Assembly (NCBI GenBank): GCA_012932295.1
Contig: JAAONU010000004.1
Coordinates: 30,358,304 to 30,422,303 of the forward strand
Direction of reading: 5' to 3'
Source: Cyclina sinensis
Lineage: Eukaryota > Mollusca > Bivalvia > Venerida > Veneridae
Length of the DNA: 64,000 nt
Shown here: one piece after another, positions 23,601 to 38,600 of the stretch
How the letters are laid out: each line of letters starts with the position of its first letter
Numbering within the stretch: position 1 is the first letter of the stretch
The notes under the pieces: model-generated
Databases searched by the model: none
Told to the model about the DNA's origin: nothing
The model's input: the letters and a program-made list of their open reading frames with translations, nothing else
Program-made: the position numbers and the translations under genes

Positions 23601-26600
23601 CCTCCAATTATAACCAAGAGCTGATAATCTTTTATAGTCTAGTATAGAAGTACAGACAGTTTGTTATTGTACATAAACATAGGAATTATACAGTTTTCTT
23701 TCTTTAAACGTTTTTAGAGAAAAAAAATGACACTGAGTTTTCAAGCATTGTAGAAAAAATGGAGCATAAACATGACACTTTGAAAGTTTAACAAAAATAC
23801 TCCAGTATTTCCAAATCATTTGAATTTAGCTATAGTTGAAATATGTGTGTATTCATTAGAAATTAAACCTTTTTCTTTTGGACGAGTATCAACCTACAAC
23901 AAGAGCCATGTTAAAATAGCAATCCCCCGCCGAATTTGTTTGCTTAGTTATCAGTTTTGTGCACAGCACTCATCCCTTATGAGTTCTATCAAACTATGAA
24001 GTTTCGAGTTGACATCACACTTTTTGAGTTATTTTCCGAACAAAAATTAAGCTTGAAAAATAACAAAGGGCAATAATTAAAAAAACATTAAAGGTACAGT
24101 CATCATTCGTATGCTCTAGACTCCTCCTACATGAGATATATCAACCTATGAAGTTTCAAGTTGATATCTCAAATACTTTTCAAGTTATGCTCTGGACAGA
24201 AATTAAGCACGTAAAAATAACTAAAAAAATATGAAGGATAGAGTTATATCTTTTGTGCAGGGCACTCCTCCTTAATGAGATCTATCCACCTATTGTTACG
24301 GTCTGGTGCATTCCTTCCTATAATTGTATAAATACAATCTCTGACAACTGCGTCAAAGAATCCAATTTTTTGGCTGAGTGGTTAGAGTGTTGGCCTGTCA
24401 CGCGGGAGATCGCAGTTCGAATCCCGCCTTTTCGACGAGGGATAAAACAATTACATTACGATTTTATCACAATTTTGATGGTCATTTCAAAAGCAGATAC
24501 ATTTGAGTTTTTAGATATTTACACGTTTGAGAAGATTCTTGTTGATGAAAATCCGGTAAACTCTCCAAGTCTTTGAGAACAAGGCAGCAAATATGATAGT
24601 GAAGCCAATACTAAAACAAAATATTCGAGCCTGTAAATATAAATATAATTTTATAACTAAGCCTGAAGTCAACGGAAGGTTCAATGTCATAAATATTAAT
24701 GATATAACAAGCAAAGAAAGACTATTAGTTTCAATACATAATTTGATATGGTGGCTTTATTTCAAGACAAGTATCTGACTGAAAGATCACCAGATAGAGG
24801 CAACATATCGCAAACAAACCGTCCGTACGTACGTCTGTCCGACTGTATGTACCGTCAATAACCATAGAATCTCTGTGTACAATTAGTGTCTGCTCTCTTT
24901 CTCTGCAATTTTCATAGGTTTGTGAGTGTGTTTCAAGAACAAGACCCAGGTTTGTCAGGTCAGAAACTTTGTCCACCTATTAAACAATACTGCAAACCCT
25001 GTACGGGTTTGCTCTGTACCTCTGTGATATATCAAGGGATTTTAAAATTATTTGGCGCAAATGACCAACATGTATGTCTCTGTATCATAAAATGCATAAA
25101 ACCACAGTATCATAGAATACTGCCTAACGCAATGTTTGTGTATGGGATCTTTAGCCAGTAATTAAGATAGATGTGTGGATGGAGTTGCTTTATGACATAA
25201 AAGGCATTCTCACAGGCTGCACATATAGCTCATAAGGCACTAACACTTTAACAATTCGAATCGGTGCGATATTTATTACTTATATTGACAGCTTTGGTAT
25301 ATTATTTAAAATAAATTGTCATAGGTTTTGGCCAGAGATTTGAAAAAAAACATTGATTTTAACTATATTAAGCTATGGAATATTGCTGTGGTCATTACAA
25401 GCTTATCTTTCATCAAAATGGACTCTTTTATAAATGGGTCACAGAACTATGTATAGCTTATAAGCCAACTTTGTGAGTGGGGTCAACTGTTCTCGCACGG
25501 CACTGACACACATAAGACATTAATATTCATTTCATTAAGTGGTGAAAATGGAAGTATCTAGGGTCAGAGCCGCGTGTACTTTTACCTACCCTGCATATGA
25601 TGGCCTTGTCCGTGCCCGTTGTTTTGAAAAAGACAGTGCAGTAGCTCAGGACACAACCAAGCAAGAGGACGTTGTTGATGTTAGGAGATGACATTTTAAC
25701 TAACCTGCATTAGAATTTATATCCATTGTGCAGTTAAAGGAGATATGTTTGCTTGCATTCAAAGATGGCTGTTGAATTGTATCAAATTTGACAGAAAGAA
25801 ATAGCTTATTGACAGTTAAATAAGTATAACGATACTTAAAAAAGCACAAATTCTTTACATTCATATTAAGTTATTTATACGGTGAACAGAAAAGTAACAA
25901 TTTAGAGATCAAGTGCATGTGGAGAGAATAACGAGAACGTATATCTATTATTCAGAAAATGTACATGTATTTTCATATTGCCAATTTTATTTTTACGCGT
26001 TGAGACCTAACGAGCAAGAAAAACTACTAAATACCGAACTAATTTAATTTTCTTAGTGTCAATTATATCTTTTGTTTACTACGAAAATAGTTATATGACA
26101 TTCCAGTATTTTGTATTTTATTAAAATATTCATTTTTTCATTTATTTATTTATTTATTCATTTAAAAAAGAAAGAAAACAAATTCATTATCTGGGTTATT
26201 TTTAGAAATGTTGTAAAGACATACTTATTTTTCCGAAAAACTACGTTGAAGATGAAAAACACAACAGCAAGGACGATTCCAAATCCAGCGAATGACGTCA
26301 TGCAGACAAACAAACTCGTTGGAATATCCACCTCGAGTTGCGTAACGTATGTAGAATCTCTCGGTATGTAGCCGTCTGAAACAAAAGAGACAGTAACTTT
26401 AGAAAACAATAGTTATCAAACGGAATATAAATTGTGTTCTTTCATAGCAACAAATAGACTAACAGGTTTATGTGTAATTAATTACGTAACATGGTTAGAA
26501 TCCCTCGGTTTGTTCTGATCTAGTGCGCTAGAAACAAATTTGTGCAAATAACATTTTAAAACAGAAGATCTTCCTTTACACTTGTCTTTACTTATTATTA

Positions 26601-29600
26601 TTATAATTGTTATTATAAGCTGTTCGTGGTCTTTCATTTTATAATATTATTCATTAAAACTGTTGCTGGTAATATTAAAGGATAACCTCCGATCGTCGGT
26701 TTGTTGCTGTGATTTGATTCAATAAAAACTATAAATGGATAGATCCCGGGATTGGATTTGAAGACTATTAGTAAACATGTATTTATATCTTATTTTCATC
26801 TGTTATTATATTTTACTTACCTTCCCATACAAGTGCACCTTCAATCCACTCAAAGTATTTAGGATTTTTGTCTTGTCTATACATAGCAACATGACGTCGC
26901 TCACCGCCTAAAAAGACAAACATATTCATAATGCATTCTTGATAAAACGTAAAAGATGCAACATACAACCATTTAACTGATACTTCCATAAATTGGCTAT
27001 TGTAAATAACTGGATTCGATCTGGATTATGTAGGCTATCCGATAGCCTAGAGGTTTGGCGGCATAGCTGCCAAACCGTAACAGTCTAGCGGTCCAACCGT
27101 AGCGTCGCAGTGGCTTATCAGTAGAGGTCTAGTAGCATAGTGGTATACTACAGTTAAAAGAGAATCTTAAGTTAAGTTCAACAGATGAAAGAAAACTGAA
27201 GGGTTCTGGGGATGACTCTTCTGAATTTCAAAAATAAATTTTATTCTGCCTGCAGCCTAGCAACCCAAATTTACATTGTGGACAAAATATGGCATGCGAA
27301 CATAGCTTTAAGTATTCAAATAATGAGGTTTCAGATCATTTTAAAAAAGAAAGCTTTTCATTATGAAGAAAATGTTTACTGTTATAGGCTACTAACGGAA
27401 AAGTGGCTTTAAATATACCTCGTGTAGCGGAGTGAAAGTTTAACTAATAAGCTGCAATGAACAACTGTAAGTAGTAACAGCTGTTGACTTTTCAAAAGTT
27501 AAGAAGAATGCATGCACAAAACGTCATATTGTTTGTTTTTTTGACATTTGAATGTCACTGAAAACCTGACATATTTAATCAACAATTCTGTGTTTATCCT
27601 ATTTATCTATTTTCTTAAATTACGTTTTTTGTTTTGTTTTTGTTTTTTGTTTGTTAGTACGTGATTTATTCCAAGTAACCGAGGCATGTTAAGAAATACA
27701 AAGATACTGTAGTTGGATGTGGAATAACCAATTTAATTCTTATCTTTCAAGGACATTTATTTATTAATTCGTGTGTTTCATTATCGGTTTTACAACGCAC
27801 TATTGTTGTCTCTTCTGTCCTTTTTCTCCTTATTATTTTCTGCACAAACACAGTGCACCTAATCAAATTATAGGTTTGTTCTAAATATAGCCTTATCAGT
27901 GCATATTCTCTATAGATTAGTTTCCGCCCGAATACTTGTTAGCTCACGTCTGTCGTTTTGCTTTGCAGTTGCTAGAGCTAATGACTACCATCAAAACTTC
28001 CCTCTAATAAGAAAGGGATTATTCTTTTCTCATCCTTTGAAGATTTCTTTATCTTTCCAACATGGTCATAATTTAGTTGAAGTATACTAACAATAAACAT
28101 AGAAAGGAAAACGATCTCTTAATGAATGAAGCTTAAATTCTACTAGTTGGTAATGAAAAACCAATAAATCATTAGCAAAAACGAAAAACCTTTATGAAAA
28201 AAAAATGCACGGATAAAAAAATATTTAATGTAAAGAAATCGTTCACACCCTGAATGCGTTCTATTTTGATGATTTTATCTGGGTCAGCTCCATCAGAAAA
28301 TACGACTCTGCCAGACACTCCTGTAAAGTTGGTTCTACTCATACAGTCGAATATTATATCGTTGATGTCAGAGTCTTTGTATGTGAACATATCTAGAGTT
28401 TTGGGATGACCTGCAATATAGACAGAACTATTGTTTTTTTTTTTTTTTTTTTTTTTTGGTTTTTTTTTAATTACAAACAATCATAAGAAGGTAACGGCGT
28501 TGATATTTATTGACACTGTAATACGTACATATCTGAAACTCGTTATAATTTTGCATTTGAATAATGTATGATTGACGGAAACGAACAAAAACTTACTTCT
28601 ACTTATATCTTGATATTTTTTTTCATCTGGTTTGGATATGATTATTCCCGTGTTTATTCCACGTGATTTAAAATTATTAAGACAGTTACATATTCAGAAA
28701 TAGCTAAAACACTTGCACATTGTAGTTTTTTTCGAGATTTTAAAATGACACATTTTTTTGACGAAGCATACACAAATTGAAATGATATATCTACCAATTT
28801 CCCGCAATCGATTACTTGTACAATTCAAAGACAGTGCAGCTATCCAAATATGGTCATAGCACTGGTTTGATACAAAATCTGTGTTCTTTGTCGCAGGGTT
28901 ATAGGAAGGATAGCTGTAATATCGCTCTCCAAATTCTTTAACTGAAATTTAAAAGGTAACTGTTATCATATACGTTCTCAAAATACTGGTTTTATTGCCC
29001 ATCCTGTATATCCGTTTTCCTCCGAGTTATAAGTATTATTTATTTTTTGCTCTTAATCTTGCCCTGCAGTTTAACGCGGGCTGTAACATAACTGAGACAG
29101 TACGTAATCCCGGCAGCGCAACTGATATGAAAAAAATGCCATTATATAAACATTTACATGATTTCTGGAGATCTATCTTTAGATTGTGGTAGTGTTTTCT
29201 AATGTATATAAATAATTCGTTCATTAATGTTTTTAGATAAATTCTGTTTGATTACATACTTAATTGCATCATTAGGCGTGAAATATAGAGGGACGTTATG
29301 ACTTTTGAAGGACTTGTAGAATCACTAATAAAACCTAGAGAGTAAAGCTTGTATCACGCTTGTATCTCTGAGGTCATTTGACAAATTGATTTTATCATAT
29401 ATATTTACAAAGTGTACTTCAATATGCACTACAATCAGTCATAATATTTAGTCTTTATTCAGAATTGACAGAAATGGCATTTATGAAACCAGGGAATAGT
29501 AAAACCACATGCACTTTCAAAGATTACATATGTCAACTTGTCAACTTACTTCACATGTTTTGCAAATATGATACTAACGAGCTCTTTCAAAATTCAAATT

Positions 29601-32600
29601 ATTCACTGTTTTTATAGCTGCCCTTCTACATTTCATCTGCCGTGGAAATCGACTTAAGATAACTTCAGGCTAACTGCTTTCAAAGCGATTTTATCGGGTT
29701 CTATTAAGAGAAATATTGTCAGTTATATGCCTTTTTCCTATGTATTATAGGTTTGCACTGTATTTTTGCTTTCTTAATGTATGGAAAATATGTGTCAATC
29801 AAGTAATTAATTTACGATCAAAAGTGAGTAACCCAAAAGTTTCAAAACTTCAGAACTTCAACACAACTACACTAATCAGTTGTTAGCCGAACGCAGGACC
29901 GAATAAAATCAAAGACTTCTTTCTATCCTTTTTTTACCTGTCACGTGACTTATTATATGTAGTAATGCCGTGTTTATGCGCTAAGACGACAAAGAACACC
30001 GTCTCCATACGTTACCGGTGGAGGTGGTGCAAGTAACGCTGATCTGCGGTGTATAACGCTGGTCCTGCGGTGGAAATTGGAGCTTCAGGTAAAAAAAAAC
30101 TGAATTATTCATGCGGTGGATTATGAAGCCTGACATTAAAACTACCCGCAAGATGATCTCATATTATTTACGAATTCTCGTCTGAGTCTGCTTTCTTCCA
30201 GATTTTTGCCGTTTTCTGTATCATTCATGAACAACACGAGAATGTCTGCGAATGCGATAAAAATAAGGGCATTGAAAAGTGTAAAAAATGCAGTGATCGC
30301 GACTCTACGAAAAATTTCCAGGTTATCTTGATTGAGAAATTCCGATTGGCGCTTACTCACAATCCTGTTTACTCTGTACGACATATAAAACTATCAAGAA
30401 ATATGTTTTCAGTAGAAAATACATGGTAACGCTTCTGTAATCGGTGCACTTCGTGACCATGCCGGTTACGCTGGTGGCATGGTGATTTACTTAAATTGCC
30501 TTTCTTTACAGTTTTCGAAATGAAATAAACAAATGATCCACCCATGTGATAGGTTTTGTTGAAAGGAAACTGTTTTTATATACTCTGAGAGAATACTCGT
30601 CTTTTCTGATGCAAAACGGAGCTGAAATTTGATTAAATGTGAGTTTAATACTTCTCTCTGCAATTTAGAATTGATATTAATCTTTCGATTTATAACATTT
30701 TTGAAAGAGCATGTGTATCTTTGTGCGGTGCTGATCGGGCTTTGCATGGTCAGGTTTTACATTCCACCATTTATAGCTTTAGATTTATTTTCAGGGGTGT
30801 GAACCTTGAGACTGTCAATCGCGACTTCATTTGGAGTCACATGTACGAATACTAATTTCTTCTTGAGTTAACACAACTTTAGTGTACGTTAAGTTTTGTA
30901 AACAAGTTCTTATTTTTTTATCTCTGAATAAGACGGAATTCCCTATGTTCTCGATGTAGCCAATAATCATTTGATTGATACATGAAAGTCTTGGACTTGT
31001 CTTGTTATTATTTTAACTGTTGTACATGACTTAAATTATGTAAGTAACGCTATAACACTTTTTCTCAAAATATTCAACTTTTTTCTGTCTCAACTTTATT
31101 ACATATCTTATGAAATATGTTTGCAGATATCAAACAGCTCACAAACTTTGAATTTTCAAAGTATTTCTAATCATGTCATTTTTATCCTTTAAGAGATTCG
31201 AACTCGATGGTGTTAAACTAAACCGACCTGTCAAGTTAGCTATTCCCCTTTCTTCCACAGGATTTTCAAAAACTGGTCCTGTAAGAAAAGACCCCTCGGC
31301 AGCTTCATCCATTTGTTCTTCGGTGCAGTCGACATTTTCAAGACTGACTCGCCAGAAGTAGCTAGAAAACCAACCGGCAAATACCCAGACTATCTTGGGG
31401 CCGTACAAGCCTACTTTATACGCCTGCAGGATAGGAAGAGACATATACTGTTCGAAGTGCAATGTCTCGGTGACATCTATGTCTATCAATATATCACTAA
31501 AGTGTCGTCATGGGTTAATCTGTCTGAAACGACTATCATGTTAATACAAAATATGAATTAGTTACTCATTCATAAAACAATAATCTACCACTTGTGGCCA
31601 TTTATCTTGATCCAGGCTAACTTACTGACCTTAAAATCACCAAAGCCCCGAGCAATTTTAAATATTTAGTTGTACAAAAATGTAAATTAATAATTGCTTA
31701 ATTCTTTAGTTAAGACCTTACATAATTTTGGTTTGTATTAATTAAGTCAGTTTGTTTTCTGTCAGGTCTTTAATTTTGCAAACAATGAACTATAAAATTC
31801 TTGGCCAAAGAACAAAAATAAATAGATAAACTTTACATTTGCTGTTTACATACCGCACAAAGTACAGCTCTTGCCTTGTCCTCATACAGGCTTGCCATGA
31901 TGATTCTTGCATCATGTTTCTAAAGATACACAATTTCATACAATGAAAAATATACCTAAAAATGATTAAGCATGCATAAATCTTTATCAAGCGCATAAAA
32001 GGAGCGTTGTGTATCACTGTGTATCTTAATTCAATTTGAAGTTCAAAATAAACGCGATTGTGATACTACTGCAACTTGCGTTTACTGTTAGACTTATAAT
32101 AATGCATATCACAATAGTATCAAGCAAAACTGGTATTTTAGTATGAGTTTTTTTGCACCAGACTGTCTACACATGATTTACTTGCCAGACAAAAGTAATG
32201 ATTTGTAATTCATAAAAAAGATACCATTCGATGCAGTGACTTTTATGAAGAGAATTCACCAAACAGTTTAAAACACTAAACCTACAAGGCATAATTGATG
32301 TTTTATGCAGTTGAGTTATCATTTTACAGCTAAAACAGGGTTGTAAAAATGGCTCTAAAAAGATAGTCTATTTGCTGATTAGAAAGTGATTTTTTATTTT
32401 GAAACCCAAAAAGCTTAACGTATCGCATATACATATCAATTTGGCTCGATTAACATTGTTAAAATTTATGTTTTGAAAACATCACAAGAGTCAGCAAATT
32501 GCGTGTGCTTTGATTTCAGTTGCAATACTTATGTACTGAATCAAAAAATTCGAGAGAGGTTTTTCGACCTCATATTTATATAGTTTTTTATTATAAAATG

Positions 32601-35600
32601 AAACACGAGAGAGTCATTTAGGAACATCAAGGCATCTACATCATCATAAAAGAAAAATAGATAATCTTGACCTTTTTACCTATTCAGGTGTCATTTTATC
32701 AGAACAAAGGCAAAATAGTTTTATATAGCATACAGTTTCAACAAAACAAAACTCTGTCTTCTTAAAAGCCTGTTTTTACGAACACAAACGCCCGGTTTTT
32801 ATACCATTCTTTTAAGGGATAAGACAGAATGGAAAGAAAAGGAATATAACCATCTAGTCTTTAACACCAATATAATTTTTACACTGTAGGCATTTAAGAA
32901 CGTTTCAAGCATTTTAATTTTTAATTTGTTACGAAGAGAGTCAGGAAATATAAGCACATGGACAAATCACAGAAATGCTTATCCATTTTACAAATGCATT
33001 AGTTTAGATCGAACCTGCATTTCTACAGCTGCAGTGTCCAGCAACATCTTGTAAGTTTTACGATACCAACTGCGCTATCGCAAAAACTGAATGGATCATT
33101 CTGTCGAAAACGAATCTAACTGCATACGACCAATGTTAAATCAATTAACATACTACAAGTCATATTGAATGTGCAAAAAGGATTTTATGTTTGAACCTGG
33201 AATCAATTACAACATTTACAGGAAATGTAAAATTTGTTACTGACAGTCAATTGTTTGAAAAAAGAGATCCCAATATTGAAAAAAAAACGTCTTGAATGCA
33301 TGTCAAAAATGTAATCTGGTCAAACTCGTCGGTTGGGTGATTATATTTCATGTTATAGCTTAAATATAATTCGTCGTTGAACAAAGACGAATTTGCTATT
33401 TGCTACGATATACTACGTGTACCTTCAAGTTTTTTATCCTGTTGAGGGGTTCGTTTAAGAAAATCTCCTGTGACAGAATTGTAATTTCAGTATCCTGGAC
33501 GTGTTGCACAAAATCATCACTTACCTATAAACAAGAAAAAAAGACCAACTAATTATCAACCAATTTTAATTATCAACTAATTATCAGCTAATTATCAACA
33601 AATTCGTTGATTTCAATAAGATACACTAAACACCATAGTACTAATAAAAATGGAAGCCTTTAACAAAAACATATAACAGCATACTTGAATAGTGGATTAT
33701 GCATAAATTAGCTTCCATGAACGTCAAAAATGCGCATCATTAAGTAGGCTCATTGTAACTATTCTAAATGGTCAAAAAAACTAAGACAGCAAATTGCGGT
33801 GTGATTTCGGTTTCATAAAATATAGATCGATTTAGAACGTTTAAGCAAATGAGAAAACAATAATAAAGATAAAATTGTATGTAAAAAGTTTAGATTTAAG
33901 CGTGGTAATATATTTTATCGATATCGACAGCAGTCAAATACTCTTGAGACATATATTGACTTTTTTTTCATTGAATGCTGATGCGTAATCAAATTCTTCC
34001 TCGTCAAATTTGGCATGTAAAGAAACAGATATATATGTTTTTTTTGTACAAAAAGAAAACATTGTTATAATACGAATAAGACAAAAGCTTGAACCCTATA
34101 GATGTTGAGTTATTTATGACTTCCTTAAAACTTCCTTGGTATGGATTAGGAGACCTGGAACATACAATACTTAATATTTTAATTTTTGTACCAATGAACT
34201 GCAGTACGTTTCGGGATGACTTTTTTTATAAGAATAATATTCCAACAGTTCAAAATCACTTTTAAGTAGAAGTTTTAAATGGGTTAAAGCACATAAACAG
34301 GCAGCCCTCAAGAAACTGGAGTACCTGTGTGGTATAATTGTCGTTTTAAAATAAGTGGAAGCAGCTTTTGCTTTATAAGATTTGTTAATGGAGGATTAAT
34401 TTTAGTGAACAATTTTCTGAACAAAGAAGGAAAATTCCTGTCCTTTAATGATTTCTCAAGACAATATAATTATATTAACACACATTTTTTTGCAATACCC
34501 TAGTATTGCAGAGTCTATTAAAAGCTTTCTAGCAAGTATGACTTTTCCACATGGTAATAAAAAAGTAAACACGCCATTACAACTTTTAATAACAAATATA
34601 ATTAACAAGCAAAAGAAGAGATGTAGAAATATTTATGACTATAGCTTAAGAAGAAATATATGTCGTACTTCTAAACTGAAATTGAGCGAAAACTAAATTT
34701 AACAAATAATTCTAATTAGTGATATATCTACAGATTACCCTTTAAGATAACAAAAGACTCTAGTTTACAAAGGTTTCAATACAAAATTTAGCATAGAATT
34801 CTAGCTTTAAAAATAAATGTGTGCTCTTTTTGTAATAACCAAATAGAAATTGAAACTCAAAAAAAAAACCTCTTCTATGAATGTCAACATACAAAGTCCT
34901 ACTGGGGAGAGGAAAAAAGTGGTTTGAAAAATGCCCAAGTGTTTGTATCGACTGGTCTTTATCAGATATAATTCTAGGAAACAAAAACTTTGATAGAAGC
35001 TTATTAAACTTAATTTTGCTAGCTAAATACACACTATATCGTTGTAAACTTCAGAGCTCTTTACCAATCTTACAACTATATAAAACACATACTTCAGTTC
35101 TTTACAGACGGAGATGTACATAGACAAAAGAGAAAATCAGTGACATAAGTGAATACAAATCTTTAATAACAAATTTCGATTAAATATTTAAACTGTTTCT
35201 TTTTTTTTTAGGAATTATAGATGATCCATCTAGTACTGCCGTCCCATCTGTTTTTCTATGTTCTCTACTAACGTTACTTTGTTTCCTGTTCCCTGCGTGT
35301 ATATGTCTTTTTTTTCTTGGTGTTAATTTAAAAGTGCAAGCAATTAATCAATTGGTTTAAAGAGTAGTCTCCCTCTACTTAGTTTTTTGTCCACCTATAA
35401 GAGTTGCATTGAGTTTTCTTTTTCGATCAAGACAATTAAAGACTTTAAAAAAAGTTGATTAATACTGCTTTATGGTAGTAGGACGTCACAATAAAAGCAT
35501 CATACACTACATAGTTTACGCAAATTTGATACTGGTCATTATGGAAAGATTTCTTTCCAGGGCAATATTTAAAAGACTATGTATTACATGCCATATTAAT

Positions 35601-38600
35601 CCATATACTAGCCGATGTAAATTTAAATACGACACAATAAACAAACATGGTTACCCGGTTAGAGGCCTCAAAAAAGTGTTCGAACCTTAGCCAGAAGACA
35701 AGGTTCGTCCTTATTGCAGAAATCAGACGTCGCATGTACTAGATTAAATCCGCTGTAAGTTTGTAGCCGTAATCAGTCTCACTGATAAGTGAAATTATGG
35801 TGATTTAAATGAATCATTTTGAAGATTTTACCACAGAAAAGAACTCCAGTGCTTGATTTATGATTGCCACCTTCTTCCAGTTGAATACTTTCATCAGATC
35901 AATCCTGGCAGGGTTCATTTTCTGCTCGGGAGATGATATTCGAAAGAAGTTAGGAAACCTTTCCCTGTCAGACAAAATGGGCGAAGAAGATCCGTAGGAA
36001 AACTGAAAAAAAAATCGCCAAGGAAACATTCTAAAGTTTCAGACATCAAATCGAAATAAATTACATTTTGTTTTATGCAAGAAGTTCTGCTATATCTCAA
36101 TGACCTAAAGATTTTTTTGCAACAATTTGGATTAGTATCACCAGCCACTAGTATCACCATTTATCACAGTCAAGCAACGAATTGCCTCAAATACTGAAAC
36201 ATTGACCAAAACCTCTATATCATAGAATACTTTCTGTTCGAACGAGATAGTTTGTATATTGCCGAAACCTTTCGAAAATCCAAAACTAGGACATCATAAC
36301 GTACACGTCTAATATGACACTACATACGCCATTAATACATTTGTTTTAAATGATAGAATATCATACTTAAACAGGCATACGTTAACTGTAAATTTACCAC
36401 TCTTAGTTGAAAGACATTGATTACAAATGCATACTAACCTAGAGTCTGTTGTTATATTATTTATGGAAACATTTTTGAACACATGTTCCTCTTTAAATTA
36501 TCAATTATTTGCGAGTTAAAGGGGAATGGGCCAATAAAATATATATGCTATAGAGCATCAGTGACATTTAGGGTATGTTCCTGTAAAAATGTCGTCGTCT
36601 ACATAGCCTTGAATATGCTGAACCAGTTATTAAGTTCAGTATAAATGTTATCAGTCTAACACGTCTTGGATAGGTCGACAAGGTCTTTACGATTTATGGG
36701 GAAAATAGATCTTAAAACAAAAGTCATTTATCTAGGTTACTTTTTTTTGTAAAGCTTCTGTCGAAGGAAAAATATTTCAGTTGTACTTTTTTTGTTAATT
36801 GTCCTTTACCTGTGGTGTTTTCTCGACAACAAAATTCTTGTGGACAAAAACTATCGCTTAAGTATACTACTCGAAATTTGATAGGGATCACTTATAAGAA
36901 TGTGTATATTTACTACATAAGGTTGAAAGGTTACATATTTTGTTGTGAATCCGAACATATGTTCAGATGACAACAGTTTGGTACCAAAAAATGAGTAAGT
37001 CTATAAACCGTTGAAGCGTGACAGAGGCTGAGCCGTGGGAGGGGCACGAATTTGGGATAACATAGACAGGAGATGAAATGGAACTTTTTGGAAAAATCAA
37101 GTCTATGGCCTGAATTTTGCTTTAAATCGCGTGTGGTGTCCGTTTGCTTGGATTACTGCTCTGCACCGCCTTCTCATGCTGCTAATGCCTGATGCTTTGA
37201 TGTGGGAGTCTAGTCCACTCGTCCAGAAGGGCCTGCTGTAGCCCATGGACCGTGGTTGGCTGGACTGAGCGGGCATATACTGCAGTCTGCAGCATGTCCC
37301 AGGCGTGCTCTATTGGATTGAGGAATGGAGACCCTGCTGGCCAGTCCATTCTCTCTATGGCTGCTGCCTCCAGGTACTCGTCGGTTACCCTTGCCCTGTG
37401 AAGCCGGGCGTTGTCCTCCATTAAAATGAACTCAGGGCCTATAGCACCAGCGTACGGACGAACGTACACATCTAAGATCTCATTGACGTATCGTACAGCC
37501 GTCAATGTGCCGTTTTGAACAATGTGCAGGTCCGTTCTTCCCCGCATGCTAATGCCCGCCCACACCATGACCGAGCCCCCGCCAAGACGGTCATGGGTAG
37601 CAACACATAAACGCTCACTGGCGGATCTCCATACCCGCACTCGCCTATCAGTGAAGTCCACACAAAATCTAGACTTGTCAGTGAACAGCAATGGGGTCTA
37701 GTCATGCAGCGTCCACCTTGCATTATCGCGGGCCCATTAAAGACGTGCCTGGATGTGGTTTCACGTCAATGGGATTCGGATTGCTGGCCTTCTAACCCTC
37801 ATGCCAGCTGTATGAACACGGTTCCTGATAGTTTGAGTGGAAAGTCATACACCAGTGGCATTCTGGAAGTCATTTTGGAGGGCAGTAGCGGTAACAAAGC
37901 GCTGACGTCGTGCTTGAACGACAATAAACCGGTCCTCACGCTGAGTTGTGGACCTCTGACGCCCTCCGCCATGCCTATGCGTGACATGCCCGTAAGTTTG
38001 AAACCGTCGCCACATCCTGGCAACGGTGCTCTGGGACACCACGAGGACACCTGCCACGTGCCGTTGGGAACGCCCAGCCGTAAGCATCCCTACCCCACTA
38101 TTCATCTCCTCATCGTCAATACGCCCTATTTGCCGTAGATTTATCATGACCAGTGCTAGGTTCAATATAAACGTTACCATGCACAAGCGAATTCTGAATA
38201 AAACGGATGTGTACATGAAGGTACATGCCCGCGGTGCACCACTTTTCCAGGGGTATCGCTTTTCCCGTGCATCTCGAGCCATGTATAGGTAAAAAATCAA
38301 AATCTGCTGGACAGGTCGGCTTTGCCATACGAATAAACTACGTGTATGAGAAAAAAATCAGTTATCTTGAGGTTATTACTAAAAAGATATTTAAGAAAGA
38401 AAAAGTAATCCCTATCAAATTTTGAGTAGTATAGATATTTTTATTCTTCTTTCAGTAGAGAATACGGGGAGGGATTTCGACGCTGACGATCGACGAAAAT
38501 ATTTCAATAATTCTTTTTTATTGCAGAAGGTAAGTACAGGATCTTTGTGATCATATCAGCATTAGAAGAAGTGATGGTTTACTGTTTTACAATTGTAAGC

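Noticed and set aside
24365..24440. Functional tRNA-Asp gene
   Set aside because: Promoter boxes and anticodon loop are present but the stems do not pair; fits a SINE head.
38026..38425. Plus-strand frames across the transposon left end
   Set aside because: Shadows of the minus-strand Tc1 transposase pseudogene.
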